The notes beneath the pieces were generated by a model. That model saw only the letters and a list, made by a program, of their open reading frames with translations, was not told the origin of the DNA and searched no databases. Shown piece by piece: positions 33,923 through 41,981 of a DNA stretch of 64,000 nucleotides. How positions within the stretch are numbered: the first letter of the stretch is position 1; each line of letters opens with the position of its first letter. The stretch is taken from assembly GCA_964577375.1 (NCBI GenBank), contig CAZNYW010000003.1, positions 65,224-129,223 of the forward strand, written 5' to 3'. This DNA comes from DATKUC01 sp964577375. GTDB taxonomy: Bacteria; Spirochaetota; Spirochaetia; DSM-27196; DATKUC01. The position numbers and the translations under genes were made by a program.

Positions 33923-35053
33923 ACGACACTCCCGGCGAAATCCGGCGCCTATGTCATCGCAGAGATCGGCACTTCGCACGGGGGCGACCTCGGGCGTGCG
34001 GCCGACCTCATCGCCGCCGCCGCCGCTGCCGGCGCCGACTGCGCCAAGTTCCAGGCAGTCTACGCGGATGAGATCATCCACCCGGCCACTGGCACCGTTC
34101 CCCTTCCAGGCGGCGAGATACCGCTCTTCGCGCGGTTCCGCAGCCTCGAAAGGCCGCCGGACTTCTATGCGGAGCTCAAACAGCAAACAGAGGCTACAGG
34201 CCTGCGATTCCTCTGCACGCCTTTCGGCCTCCGAAGCGCGCGAATGCTCCGGTCGATCGGCACCACCGAGCTGAAAATTGCCAGTCCGGAGCTCAACCAC
34301 ATTCCCCTTCTGGCCGAGATCGCGTCATACCGCCTCCCGGTCTACCTGTCGAGCGGTGTATCCACCCTCGGCGACATCGAAGAGGCGCTCCAGATCCTTT
34401 CCGATGTTCCCGTTACCCTCCTCCACTGCGTCACCGCCTACCCTGCGCCGCCGGAAGACTACAATCTCCTCCTGCTCCGGGCGATGGCGACTCTCCTGGG
34501 AGTCGCGGTAGGGGTCTCGGACCACACGCTCGATCCGGTCCTCGTGCCGGTTCTGGCTGTGACCCAGGGCGCCGCGGCAATTGAAAAGCACATAACGCTC
34601 TCCCGCAGGAGCGACGGGCTCGACGATCCGGTCGCGCTCGAGCCGGCCGACTTTGCCCGCATGGTCCGCGAGGTCCGGTCGGCCGAGAAGGATCTGAAGG
34701 CCGGACGGGCCGCTGAGCTCGAGGCTGAGCTCGAGATTGCCTACGGAGCGGACAGGGTACGCACCGTGCTCGGAAACGGAATCAAGCGCCTTGCTCCTTC
34801 GGAGGCGGACAATTACGGCAGAACCAACCGTTCGATACACGCGATCCGGGCGCTTTCAGCGGGCGGGTGTATAGGCCGGGAGGACGTCGCGGTGCTGCGC
34901 ACCGAGAAGATCCTCACCCCCGGGCTTCATCCCCGCTACCTCGAACAGGTTATCGGAACTACGCTTTCCCGCCCTGTTGCAGACGGTCAGGGAATCAACT
35001 GGAGCGATCTCGTCCGAAACTGCCGGGATGTCGACGCAAAAACACCACCATGA
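33923..35053 (+). CDS. neuB: NeuB-family sialic acid/legionaminic acid-type synthase, apparent ACG start
   Basis: Condenses phosphoenolpyruvate with an N-acyl hexosamine to make a nonulosonate sugar. The frame opens with AYVIAEIGTSHGGDLGRAADLI and AGADCAKFQAV, the N-terminal NeuB barrel strands, and ends with a SAF-type domain (RSIHAIRALSAGGCIGREDV). No ATG, GTG or TTG precedes this conserved start in frame; the first ATG, at 34244, would delete about 107 residues of the barrel. A perfect AGGAGG at 33910-33915 sits 7 bases before ACG at 33923, making ACG the likely start (376 residues). No other nonulosonate genes are adjacent, so the sugar is unknown. Confidence 0.8.
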   Translation, partial: TTLPAKSGAYVIAEIGTSHGGDLGRAADLIAAAAAAGADCAKFQAVYADEIIHPATGTVPLPGGEIPLFARFRSLERPPDFYAELKQQTEATGLRFLCTPFGLRSARMLRSIGTTELKIASPELNHIPLLAEIASYRLPVYLSSGVSTLGDIEEALQILSDVPVTLLHCVTAYPAPPEDYNLLLLRAMATLLGVAVGVSDHTLDPVLVPVLAVTQGAAAIEKHITLSRRSDGLDDPVALEPADFARMVREVRSAEKDLKAGRAAELEAELEIAYGADRVRTVLGNGIKRLAPSEADNYGRTNRSIHAIRALSAGGCIGREDVAVLRTEKILTPGLHPRYLEQVIGTTLSRPVADGQGINWSDLVRNCRDVDAKTPP

Positions 35054-35168
35054 TATAGTGGACTGAGAAATTATGATTACCGGCAGCGTCAGCAAAAGAT
35101 GATAGGCAGCGCTCCTACACATAACTGCAACTACCACTGACACCACCTCTACCAAGGGAGGCTCGCTG

Positions 35169-38100
35169 ATGAAAAACAGAACCGGGACAGACGTTTTCGT
35201 CGATCTGCTGCTCGATCTCTTCCGTCACATGGTTACCGCACGTGAGATGGACCTGCTCGAACAGGAATATACCCGGCAAGGCGAGGCGTTTTTCCATGTT
35301 TCCGGCGCCGGACACGAGGCGACTGCCACTCTGAATCCCTATCTGATCCCTGATGACTGGCTTCACGTGCACTACCGGGACAAGGCGCTCATGCTTGCCC
35401 GCGGAATCCGCCCTGAGATGTTCTTTCACAGCCTGTTCAACAAGGACGGAGCGCACTCCCGCGGACGGCAGATGAATGCACACATGAGCGCGCCCGAACT
35501 CAACATAATGAGCCTGGTGGGACCAGTCGGGAACAGCCCGCTGCAGGCAGCGGGAGTTGCCGCGGTGATCAAGGACCGGCCGTCCAAACCGATAGTCCTC
35601 TGTGCTGTCGGCGACGGGATGACCCAGCAGGGAGAGTCCCTCGAAGGCCTTGCACAGGCGGCCCGCGACCGGCTCCCGGTGCTCTTCCTGGTGGAGGATA
35701 ACGCCTTCGCCATATCCACCAAGACCCGCGGACGCACCTTCTACTCCCTGCCCGACGGGAGAGCCGACTCAGTATTCGGTATGCCGATCACGCACATGGA
35801 CGGCCGCGACCCTGTCGCCTGCTACGAGCAGTTCGGCCGGATCATTCCGGCGATGCGGGAGACGCGCGAGCCGCTGGTGATCATATTCGAGGCGGACAGG
35901 CTCCAGAATCACACCAACGCCGACGACCAGCGGATGTACAGGACGCCCGAGGAGATCGAAGCGCTCTGGAAGACCGGAGACCCGGTTGCCAATCTGGAGA
36001 ACGAACTTCTCGGCCGCGATGTCGATGCCGGAACACTCCGAAAGATCATGGCTGACGTCCGTGCCGAGCTGAAGGAGACGGCACGGAAGGTCCTGCGCAG
36101 CGCCGAGCCTGCACCGCTCTTTACCGCGTTGAAACCGCTCGAGCCGCGTCTCTCGGACGCCGCTTCGGAATACCGCGGCAGCGATCATGCCGCCGGCGCG
36201 CAGAACAACGGGCAGGACCGGCTCACCATGCTCGAGGCGATCCGCGAGGTATTCCGGACACGGATGGCCAAAGACGAACGAATCACTCTCTTCGGTGAGG
36301 ATATCGAAGACCCGAAAGGAGACGTATTCGGAATCACCCGCGGCCTCACCCAGGCCTATCCCGGCCGTGTGGTCAATTCTCCCCTCGCCGAGGCATCCAT
36401 AGTCGGCGTATCGGTCGGCCAGGCTCTCGCCGGCAGACGCCCGGTGGCGTTTCTCCAGTTTGCCGACTTTCTGCCAATAGCCTACAATCAGATCTTCGCC
36501 GAGCTCGGAAGCATGTACTGGCGTACCGACGGCGGCTGGCAGGCGCCCGTAATCGTCATGATAACCTGCGGCGGCTACAAACCGGGGCTTGGTCCCTTCC
36601 ACGCATCGAGCATGGAGGCCATCGCGACGCACACGCCGGGGGTGGATGTGGTGATGCCCTCGACCGCCGGAGACGCTGCGGGACTGCTCAACGCCGCATT
36701 CGAATCGGGACGGCCGACGCTCTACTTTTATCCCAAGAACTGCCTGAACGACCGGGAGAACGCAACCTCCCCCGATGTGCACCGGCAGCTCGTTCCCCTC
36801 GGACGTGCGCGCATGGTGAGGCGCGGGGACGACCTTACGCTCGTGGCCTGGGGCAACACCGTCGCCCACTGCCGGCAGGCGGCCGACGCGCTCGCCGCGG
36901 CCGGCATCCAGTGCGACGTCATCGACCTGCGAAGCCTGATGCCGTGGGATCAGACGGCCGTGCTCGAATCGGTCGAGCGCACAGGGCGCCTCATCGTCGT
37001 CCACGAGGACAATCATACAAACGGATTCGGCGCCGAGGTCGTCGCTACGGTCGCCGAACGGGCATCGCGGAAGATCGAGGCGCGGCGCGTGACCCGCGCC
37101 GACACCTACGTGCCCTGCAACTTCGGCAACCAGCTGGAGGTTCTCCCCTCCTACAGGCGGGTTCTCGAGACCGCGGTAGAGCTTCTGGGCGGACGTGTCG
37201 AGTGGAGGAAACCGCTCACCGGGGAGAAGAACGTATATCTGGTGGAGGCAATCGGCTCGAGCCCGTCCGACGAGTCGGTTACCGTCGTCGAATGGAAGAT
37301 AAAGCCGGGGGACATCATAGAAGACGGCGCCCAGCTTGCCACGCTCGAAGCGGACAAGGCGGCGGTCGATCTCTCCTCGCCGGTCGGAGGAACGGTTACC
37401 GAGCTCCTGGTTGAAGAGGGCGACATGGTCAAGGTTGGAACTCCCATTCTGAGGGTGCGCACCGGAAAAGAAGATGAGGATGGAGATTGCTCCTACGAGC
37501 ACATGAAGCCGATAACGCGCGAAGAACCGGGAGACCCCGTGATAAGCGGAATTTCGCGCAGCAAGGCACATGCGCCGCCCGCCGCCGGAACCGGGACAGG
37601 CACCGCAGCCGGCCCGGCAGTGAAGCCTGCCTCTGCCGCCGTTGTGAGCATCGCCGGCATAGCAAGCTCCCGGGGCAAGCGCACTGTCTCGAACGAAGAG
37701 ATCGCTTCCCTTTCGCCCGACTGGAGCGCCGACGACATCTTCAAGCGGACAGGAATCGCCTCACGGCCCTGGCTCGCCGACGGGGAGACCGCTCTGTCTA
37801 TCGCGCTCGAAGCCTCGCGGAAGCTGCTCGCGGAGAAAAACCTCAGCGTGCGGGACATCGATCTGATCATCTGTTCGACCGAAACTCCGATGCAGAACAC
37901 GCCGTCGATGGCAACGCTGATTCAGAACGGCCTTGCAGACGGCAACGAAGAGGTGCTCTGCGCAGCATATGATGTGAACGCAGCGTGTTCAGGCTATATC
38001 TACGCTCTTCAGATCGCCTACGACTATCTCCAGAGCTCACCCGGTCACCGGGTGCTCGTCGTCACTACCGAAGCACTTACGCCGCGCCTGAATCTTACCG

Positions 38101-38603
38101 ACTTCGGAACGGCTCCCATCTTCGGCGACGCGTCGACGGCAACAATTCTTGCAGCAGCCGACGCGCCGCTTCCCGGCGGGCTTCGGGTGCACCGTCCGGT
38201 GATCGGAGCCCACGGAGAGGACGGCACCATCCTGCGGGTTCCCTCCGAGGTCGACCAGAAGATCTACATGGACGGGCCGAAGGTGTTCCTGGAGGCCATC
38301 AAGGACATGATGATGATGTTGAACAGGGCCTGTGAGGCGGCTCAGATCGACACCGCCGACCTCGACCTCATCGTTCCGCATCAGGCAAATCAGCGCATCA
38401 TCAACGCCATCCGGCAGCGCATGAAGGTGCCCCGCGAAAAGATGTACAGCAACATCGCCAACAACGGGAATACCTCCTCCAGCACGATTCCGCTATGCCT
38501 CGAGGAAATTCTGACCTCAGGCGGCGATGACCGTTATCTCGGGATCGCCGCGTTCGGCGGCGGGTTCACCTTCGGCGGAGGCGTCCTGGAGCGGCCCCGC
38601 TGA
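35169..38603 (+). CDS. Four-domain fusion: 2-oxoacid dehydrogenase E1alpha - E1beta - lipoyl domain - KASIII
   Basis: A 1144-residue enzyme. Residues 1-340 are E1alpha with the thiamine diphosphate motif (GDG at 148-150 to N178); about 350-690 are E1beta; about 695-765 are a lipoyl domain with the target lysine K730 in EADKAAV; an Ala/Pro/Gly-rich swinging linker follows; 825-1144 are a complete beta-ketoacyl-ACP synthase III with C940, H1071 and N1101, spaced as in E. coli FabH. No E2 acyltransferase domain (no HxxxDG) and no E3-binding domain is present. The inferred reaction is decarboxylation of a 2-oxoacid, acyl transfer to lipoyl, then direct condensation with malonyl-ACP. Strong ribosome site GGGAGG. 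The keto-acid substrate (branched or pyruvate) is not determined. Confidence 0.93.
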   Translation: MKNRTGTDVFVDLLLDLFRHMVTAREMDLLEQEYTRQGEAFFHVSGAGHEATATLNPYLIPDDWLHVHYRDKALMLARGIRPEMFFHSLFNKDGAHSRGRQMNAHMSAPELNIMSLVGPVGNSPLQAAGVAAVIKDRPSKPIVLCAVGDGMTQQGESLEGLAQAARDRLPVLFLVEDNAFAISTKTRGRTFYSLPDGRADSVFGMPITHMDGRDPVACYEQFGRIIPAMRETREPLVIIFEADRLQNHTNADDQRMYRTPEEIEALWKTGDPVANLENELLGRDVDAGTLRKIMADVRAELKETARKVLRSAEPAPLFTALKPLEPRLSDAASEYRGSDHAAGAQNNGQDRLTMLEAIREVFRTRMAKDERITLFGEDIEDPKGDVFGITRGLTQAYPGRVVNSPLAEASIVGVSVGQALAGRRPVAFLQFADFLPIAYNQIFAELGSMYWRTDGGWQAPVIVMITCGGYKPGLGPFHASSMEAIATHTPGVDVVMPSTAGDAAGLLNAAFESGRPTLYFYPKNCLNDRENATSPDVHRQLVPLGRARMVRRGDDLTLVAWGNTVAHCRQAADALAAAGIQCDVIDLRSLMPWDQTAVLESVERTGRLIVVHEDNHTNGFGAEVVATVAERASRKIEARRVTRADTYVPCNFGNQLEVLPSYRRVLETAVELLGGRVEWRKPLTGEKNVYLVEAIGSSPSDESVTVVEWKIKPGDIIEDGAQLATLEADKAAVDLSSPVGGTVTELLVEEGDMVKVGTPILRVRTGKEDEDGDCSYEHMKPITREEPGDPVISGISRSKAHAPPAAGTGTGTAAGPAVKPASAAVVSIAGIASSRGKRTVSNEEIASLSPDWSADDIFKRTGIASRPWLADGETALSIALEASRKLLAEKNLSVRDIDLIICSTETPMQNTPSMATLIQNGLADGNEEVLCAAYDVNAACSGYIYALQIAYDYLQSSPGHRVLVVTTEALTPRLNLTDFGTAPIFGDASTATILAAADAPLPGGLRVHRPVIGAHGEDGTILRVPSEVDQKIYMDGPKVFLEAIKDMMMMLNRACEAAQIDTADLDLIVPHQANQRIINAIRQRMKVPREKMYSNIANNGNTSSSTIPLCLEEILTSGGDDRYLGIAAFGGGFTFGGGVLERPR

Positions 38604-38616
38604 GCGGGCGGATCGA

Positions 38617-38636
38617 TCAACAATATTGGCACCACT
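38617..38636. repeat. 20-bp sequence shared with the ketosynthase upstream region
   Basis: TCAACAATATTGGCACCACT here is identical to 47211-47230. It contains the palindrome CAATATTG. Here it lies between the fusion gene and tag; the other copy lies just upstream of the promoter of the cluster ketosynthase. It may be an operator, but this is untested. Confidence 0.5.
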
Positions 38637-38657
38637 TCATTCGAACCTGGAGGAAGC

Positions 38658-39236
38658 ATGGAGCAGCCGGACGGTCTTACGAGGTGTGACTGGTCTACGC
38701 GTGATCCGCTCTACGTCCGGTATCATGACACCGAATGGGGCGTGCCGGTCCACGACGAGGTGCGCCACTTCGAATTTCTCCTGCTGGAAGGGGCGCAGGC
38801 CGGCCTCTCCTGGTACACCATCCTCCGCAAGAGGGAGGCCTACCGGAAGGCGTACCGAGGATTCGATCCTGAAAAGGTAGCGCGTTTCGGGGATGCGGAC
38901 GTTCAACGTCTCCTGTCAGATGCGGGTATCGTTCGAAATCGTCTCAAGATTGCATCCTCGATCGAAAACGCCCGCCACTTCCTCGAAGTCCAGCGTGAGC
39001 ACGGAACGTTTGACGCCTACATCTGGGGCTTCGTCGGGGGTTCACCGATCGTGAATCACTGGAAGACGCTGGACACAGTACCGGCAACCACACCCCTTTC
39101 GGACAAAATCAGCAGCGACCTGAAGAAAAGAGGCTTTCGGTTCGTCGGCTCGACGATAATCTATGCCCACATGCAGGCGATAGGGCTCGTTAATGACCAC
39201 CTTGTGGATTGTTTTCGCCACGATGAGCTTGCCTAG
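38658..39236 (+). CDS. tag: DNA-3-methyladenine glycosylase I
   Basis: Removes 3-methyladenine from DNA. The 192-residue HhH-superfamily enzyme has the zinc ligands in RCDW and YHDTEWG at the N-terminus and LVDCFRH at the C-terminus, plus the core LEGAQAGLSWYTILRKREAYRKA. Length is normal. GGAGGAAGC precedes the ATG. It follows the fusion gene by 54 bases, though the functions are unrelated. Confidence 0.96.
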   Translation: MEQPDGLTRCDWSTRDPLYVRYHDTEWGVPVHDEVRHFEFLLLEGAQAGLSWYTILRKREAYRKAYRGFDPEKVARFGDADVQRLLSDAGIVRNRLKIASSIENARHFLEVQREHGTFDAYIWGFVGGSPIVNHWKTLDTVPATTPLSDKISSDLKKRGFRFVGSTIIYAHMQAIGLVNDHLVDCFRHDELA

Positions 39237-39253
39237 GGACAGGGCAGGATACA

Positions 39254-39394
39254 GGTGGTATAAAGAAGCTTGTTGATATCGCGCGGAGAACTGGCCGCGC
39301 GATCGGGACTTACGCTTCCGCTGGGGCGCTTTTTCGGTTAAATATATATTTTGGAATGACTTGGGAAGATTTATCAACACGCTTGTTGATACTT
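39254..39394. repeat. Single diverged copy of the 113-bp palindrome-bounded repeat
   Basis: GTATAAAGAAGC (39259-39270) leads into TGTTGATA at 39272; exactly 113 bases later TGTTGATA recurs inside the palindrome TATCAACACGCTTGTTGATA (39373-39392). The interior has diverged from the copies at 5.36-5.59 kb but keeps the length, the GGxACTTACG segment, and an internal hairpin, here stronger: ATCGCGCGG (39279-39287) pairs perfectly with CCGCGCGAT (39296-39304). Confidence 0.8.
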
Positions 39395-39410
39395 GCCAGG
39401 ATACAAAATG

Positions 39411-39469
39411 GCCCGCCGACATTGATCGTCTGACGGGCCGGTAGGTCCCCCCATGTGGGTTGGGGTTGC
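39411..39469 (-). ncRNA. Candidate small RNA with its own promoter and terminator
   Basis: About 60-70 bases transcribed leftward. The promoter is near-consensus (TTGCAA, 17 bases, TAGAAT; 39504-39476). The transcript would contain a CCCC/GGGG hairpin and end in a GGCCCG/CGGGCC stem (39440-39435 with 39416-39411) that has an inner GAC/GTC helix and is followed by ATTTTGT. There is no open frame or ribosome site. It is not recognisable as SRP RNA, tmRNA, 6S or a known riboswitch. Confidence 0.55.
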
Positions 39470-39475
39470 TCCGAA

Positions 39476-39504
39476 TTCTAATATACCCTGCCACACTTTG
39501 CAAG
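39476..39504 (-). promoter_or_regulatory. Promoter of the candidate small RNA
   Basis: On the minus strand the -35 TTGCAA (39504-39499) and -10 TAGAAT (39481-39476) are 17 bases apart. It is the closest match to a sigma70 consensus promoter noticed in the window, yet no protein gene lies on that strand downstream. Confidence 0.55.
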
Positions 39505-39572
39505 CGATTTGTTGAGAAAACATCGAACGTGCCGCCGCGATTTGTCGATACTAAATCCAAGAGAGATGAGCC

Positions 39573-40382
39573 ATGCGACACGCTGATTTCAGACGTCCAA
39601 TTGCGGTGATAACCGGAGCTACAAGCGGAATCGGGGCTGAGTTCGCCAGAAGATTTGCGGCCAATGGCTACGACCTGGTCGTTACCGGACGGAGGAAGGA
39701 CAAGATTTCCCAGCTCGTGAAGGAGATCGAGGAGAGATACGGAACGCAGGTGGAGACGATCCTGTGCGAGCTGTCGAATCCGGATCACCTTGACCGCCTC
39801 GTCCGCCGCCTCATCGAGAAGGACGAGGTGGCCGCCCTGGTCAACAACGCCGGATTCGGAATCGGCACCGAGTTCGCGGAAGCCGAGGTGGACACCTTTC
39901 TCGCAATGTTGCGGGTCCACGTGGAAACCGCTGTGCGCCTGGTTCACGCGGTTCTCCCGGCGATGCGGAAACGGCAGCGCGGAACCATCATAAACGTCTC
40001 GTCTCTGATGTCGGCGCTCCCGGCACCGACTAGCTCGGTCTACAGCGGCACCAAAGCCTTCCTAACCCTGTTTACCGAGAGCCTTCACATGGAGCTGCGT
40101 CGCGACAACATACGGGTACAGGCGCTCCTGCCCGGCTACACCCGGACCGATTTCCACGACCAGATGGTGAGCCGGAATCCCGACCTGCGGCGCGAGCGCT
40201 ACCGGTCGCGCGGCATTCTCCGCTTCCTGCCGCCCGAACGGGTGGTCGATGCCTCTTTTCGTGCGCTCGAAAGTGGACGGGTCGTCTGCGTACCGGGTTT
40301 TCTGTACCGCGCGATGTGGACGATCGTGAAGTTCGTTCCGAGACGGCTGGTCTACGCGTTGACCTCCGCCTCGGTAAGGTAG
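39573..40382 (+). CDS. Short-chain dehydrogenase/reductase
   Basis: A 269-residue classical SDR. Cofactor motif TGATSGIGAEFARRF, structural NNAGFG, catalytic Ser in INVSSLMS and Y-S-G-T-K all intact. A hydrophobic/basic tail (FLYRAMWTIVKFVPRRLVYALT) suggests membrane association, as in the DltE/YqjQ-like group acting on lipophilic substrates. Substrate unknown. It is a stand-alone gene between the small RNA and a convergent envelope gene. Confidence 0.85.
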   Translation: MRHADFRRPIAVITGATSGIGAEFARRFAANGYDLVVTGRRKDKISQLVKEIEERYGTQVETILCELSNPDHLDRLVRRLIEKDEVAALVNNAGFGIGTEFAEAEVDTFLAMLRVHVETAVRLVHAVLPAMRKRQRGTIINVSSLMSALPAPTSSVYSGTKAFLTLFTESLHMELRRDNIRVQALLPGYTRTDFHDQMVSRNPDLRRERYRSRGILRFLPPERVVDASFRALESGRVVCVPGFLYRAMWTIVKFVPRRLVYALTSASVR

Positions 40383-40399
40383 GCCTCGGTCCTGCGGGG

Positions 40400-41128
40400 C
40401 TATTTGCCCCGCCCCTTGCTCTTCTTGCCGGAATCGGCGCTTTCGTTTTCCTCATCCACGATGTCGACACGGATATTGGCGCCACTCTCGTCTTCGGCCT
40501 GGACATCCGAATCTTCGGACCGCGGCGTCTGGCGTTCCTGCTCCGCGGCACGTCGGGCGTTCTCAAAGAACTCACCCACCTGCTTGAGCCCCTGCGTTAT
40601 GCCCTTCTCCGCCGACCTCAGGAGGTCGTTCACCGGGTCGGGGCGTTCTCCCGATTCTTCTGCCCCGTGAGTCCCGCCGCCGCGGGAGTACTCGTTGTAC
40701 CGGTCTCTCACCTGATCGGCAACCCGCTCGACGTTCTCCCGGATCTGATGAAACGCGTCCTCGATGCCCTCCGACACGCTCTTTCGGCCGTTCGCCATGT
40801 CGTTGAGGTTGCGGACCCCGCGGTAGACCTCGGACATCGGATCGCCTCCGCTGCCTGCCCCGCGCAGCTGCTCGCGGTAGAGCGTCGACAGACCGGGAAT
40901 ATCTCTGAACACCCAGGCGAGGATGCTTCGAAGAAACACCACCCGGTCCGCCTCTTCGCGCTTGTTGGTCCGTGCGAGCTCTTCGATTATGGACGATGCG
41001 AGAGCGCCCGCATGCTCGGAGAACTCAGGCTCAGGCGGCCTGGTCATCTTGATGTACTGATAGGCGGCAATGTAGTTACGCTCCCGTACGAGCCGCTCGA
41101 AATGTGATTTATCCCAATTCTGATTCAT
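40400..41128 (-). CDS. Conserved protein of unknown function with a charged C-terminal half
   Basis: A 242-residue soluble protein. The first 110 residues form helices rich in aromatic and Arg residues (HFERLVRERNYIAAYQYIKMTRPPEPEF); the rest is amphipathic helix and then a highly charged Glu/Asp/Lys tail. The start at 41128 has GGGAGA upstream and lies one base after the stop of the preceding gene, so the two form an operon. No family is recognised. Confidence 0.6.
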   Translation of the reverse strand: MNQNWDKSHFERLVRERNYIAAYQYIKMTRPPEPEFSEHAGALASSIIEELARTNKREEADRVVFLRSILAWVFRDIPGLSTLYREQLRGAGSGGDPMSEVYRGVRNLNDMANGRKSVSEGIEDAFHQIRENVERVADQVRDRYNEYSRGGGTHGAEESGERPDPVNDLLRSAEKGITQGLKQVGEFFENARRAAEQERQTPRSEDSDVQAEDESGANIRVDIVDEENESADSGKKSKGRGK

Positions 41129-41129
41129 T

Positions 41130-41873
41130 CTATTCTCCCTTTGCCTTGACGCTTCCGAGACCCGACACCTCGATGTTCTGCGAAGAAACCGTTCCGTAGT
41201 AGTCGACCTTACCCACACCGTGCAGGTGGCCGGAAAGATTTCCGCCGTTCATCGTCAGGACTATCTGGCTGGCGCCTGCGACCTCCACGACCGCATTGGT
41301 GACAGTGCTCGCTTTGAAGTTCACATCAGCCGCGCCCGCGGTATTGACTGCGAGGTTCTCAACCCGGTTGCCGCTGCCTGTGACACTTCCCGCCCCCGAT
41401 ATGGAGAGCACGAGCGAAGGCTCGATAAAGCCCTCGATGGTCGCTTTCACCCCGCCCCGCAGGTCCACCTTGTTCACCACCGGTGTGACCACGGTCGCGG
41501 TCAGCTTGCCCTGGAGCAGCCTCACCTCGTGTGTCAGACTTATCGTGACAGTCCCTCCCTGCGAATCGACGCTCACGTCCTTCATTACGTCGCTCGGGGC
41601 ATTCACCATCACGGACGCCTTCTCCCCGTACGTGAGACTGACCTGCCATCCGCCTTCGACGACGAGCGCGCGCAGGCCCTCGATAGGGAATGACTTCGAG
41701 ATCTCGCTCCCGCTTCCCGAGGCGGACGTACCGCCTATTGCCTCGTTCGTAACCCGTTCAACGGCAGGCTTCACCTTCTGTACGAAGATGTAGCGTCCCG
41801 CTACGATCATGACGCCGATTACGATCACGATCCCGACGACACTGAAAATGAGAACTCGCTTCTGCGCATCCAT
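41130..41873 (-). CDS. Membrane-anchored GIN-domain (DUF2807) protein
   Basis: About 247 residues: an N-terminal transmembrane anchor (VLIFSVVGIVIVIGVMIVAG) followed by a beta-helix-like DUF2807 domain with repeating short strands and G-x-G turns (LSISGAGSVTGSG, VNTAGAADVNF, VEVAGASQIVL). Such domains are exported, and the role of the family is unknown. Two adjacent ATGs exist; the one at 41873 is better spaced from GGAG. It is the first gene of a two-gene operon. Confidence 0.8.
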   Translation of the reverse strand: MDAQKRVLIFSVVGIVIVIGVMIVAGRYIFVQKVKPAVERVTNEAIGGTSASGSGSEISKSFPIEGLRALVVEGGWQVSLTYGEKASVMVNAPSDVMKDVSVDSQGGTVTISLTHEVRLLQGKLTATVVTPVVNKVDLRGGVKATIEGFIEPSLVLSISGAGSVTGSGNRVENLAVNTAGAADVNFKASTVTNAVVEVAGASQIVLTMNGGNLSGHLHGVGKVDYYGTVSSQNIEVSGLGSVKAKGE

Positions 41874-41981
41874 CATCTGCTCCGGGGAGGTACTCGGATA
41901 GCTCCAATATATTGCCCGCGCGGGCTATTATCAACTGCCGGAGAATTGGCGAACGGGTCGGTAAGGGCTAAACTCGATGCT

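Noticed and set aside
35769..37571. A 600-codon open frame opposite the fusion gene
   Set aside because: High G+C creates long antisense frames; its translation is Arg/Gly/His-rich with no family features, while the plus strand encodes clear catalytic motifs. The same applies to the long frames opposite xthA/algH, mltD, ilvD and the ABC-F gene.
39411..39469. SRP RNA, tmRNA or riboswitch
   Set aside because: The conserved SRP GGAAG tetraloop region, the tmRNA tag frame and the known riboswitch cores are not present.
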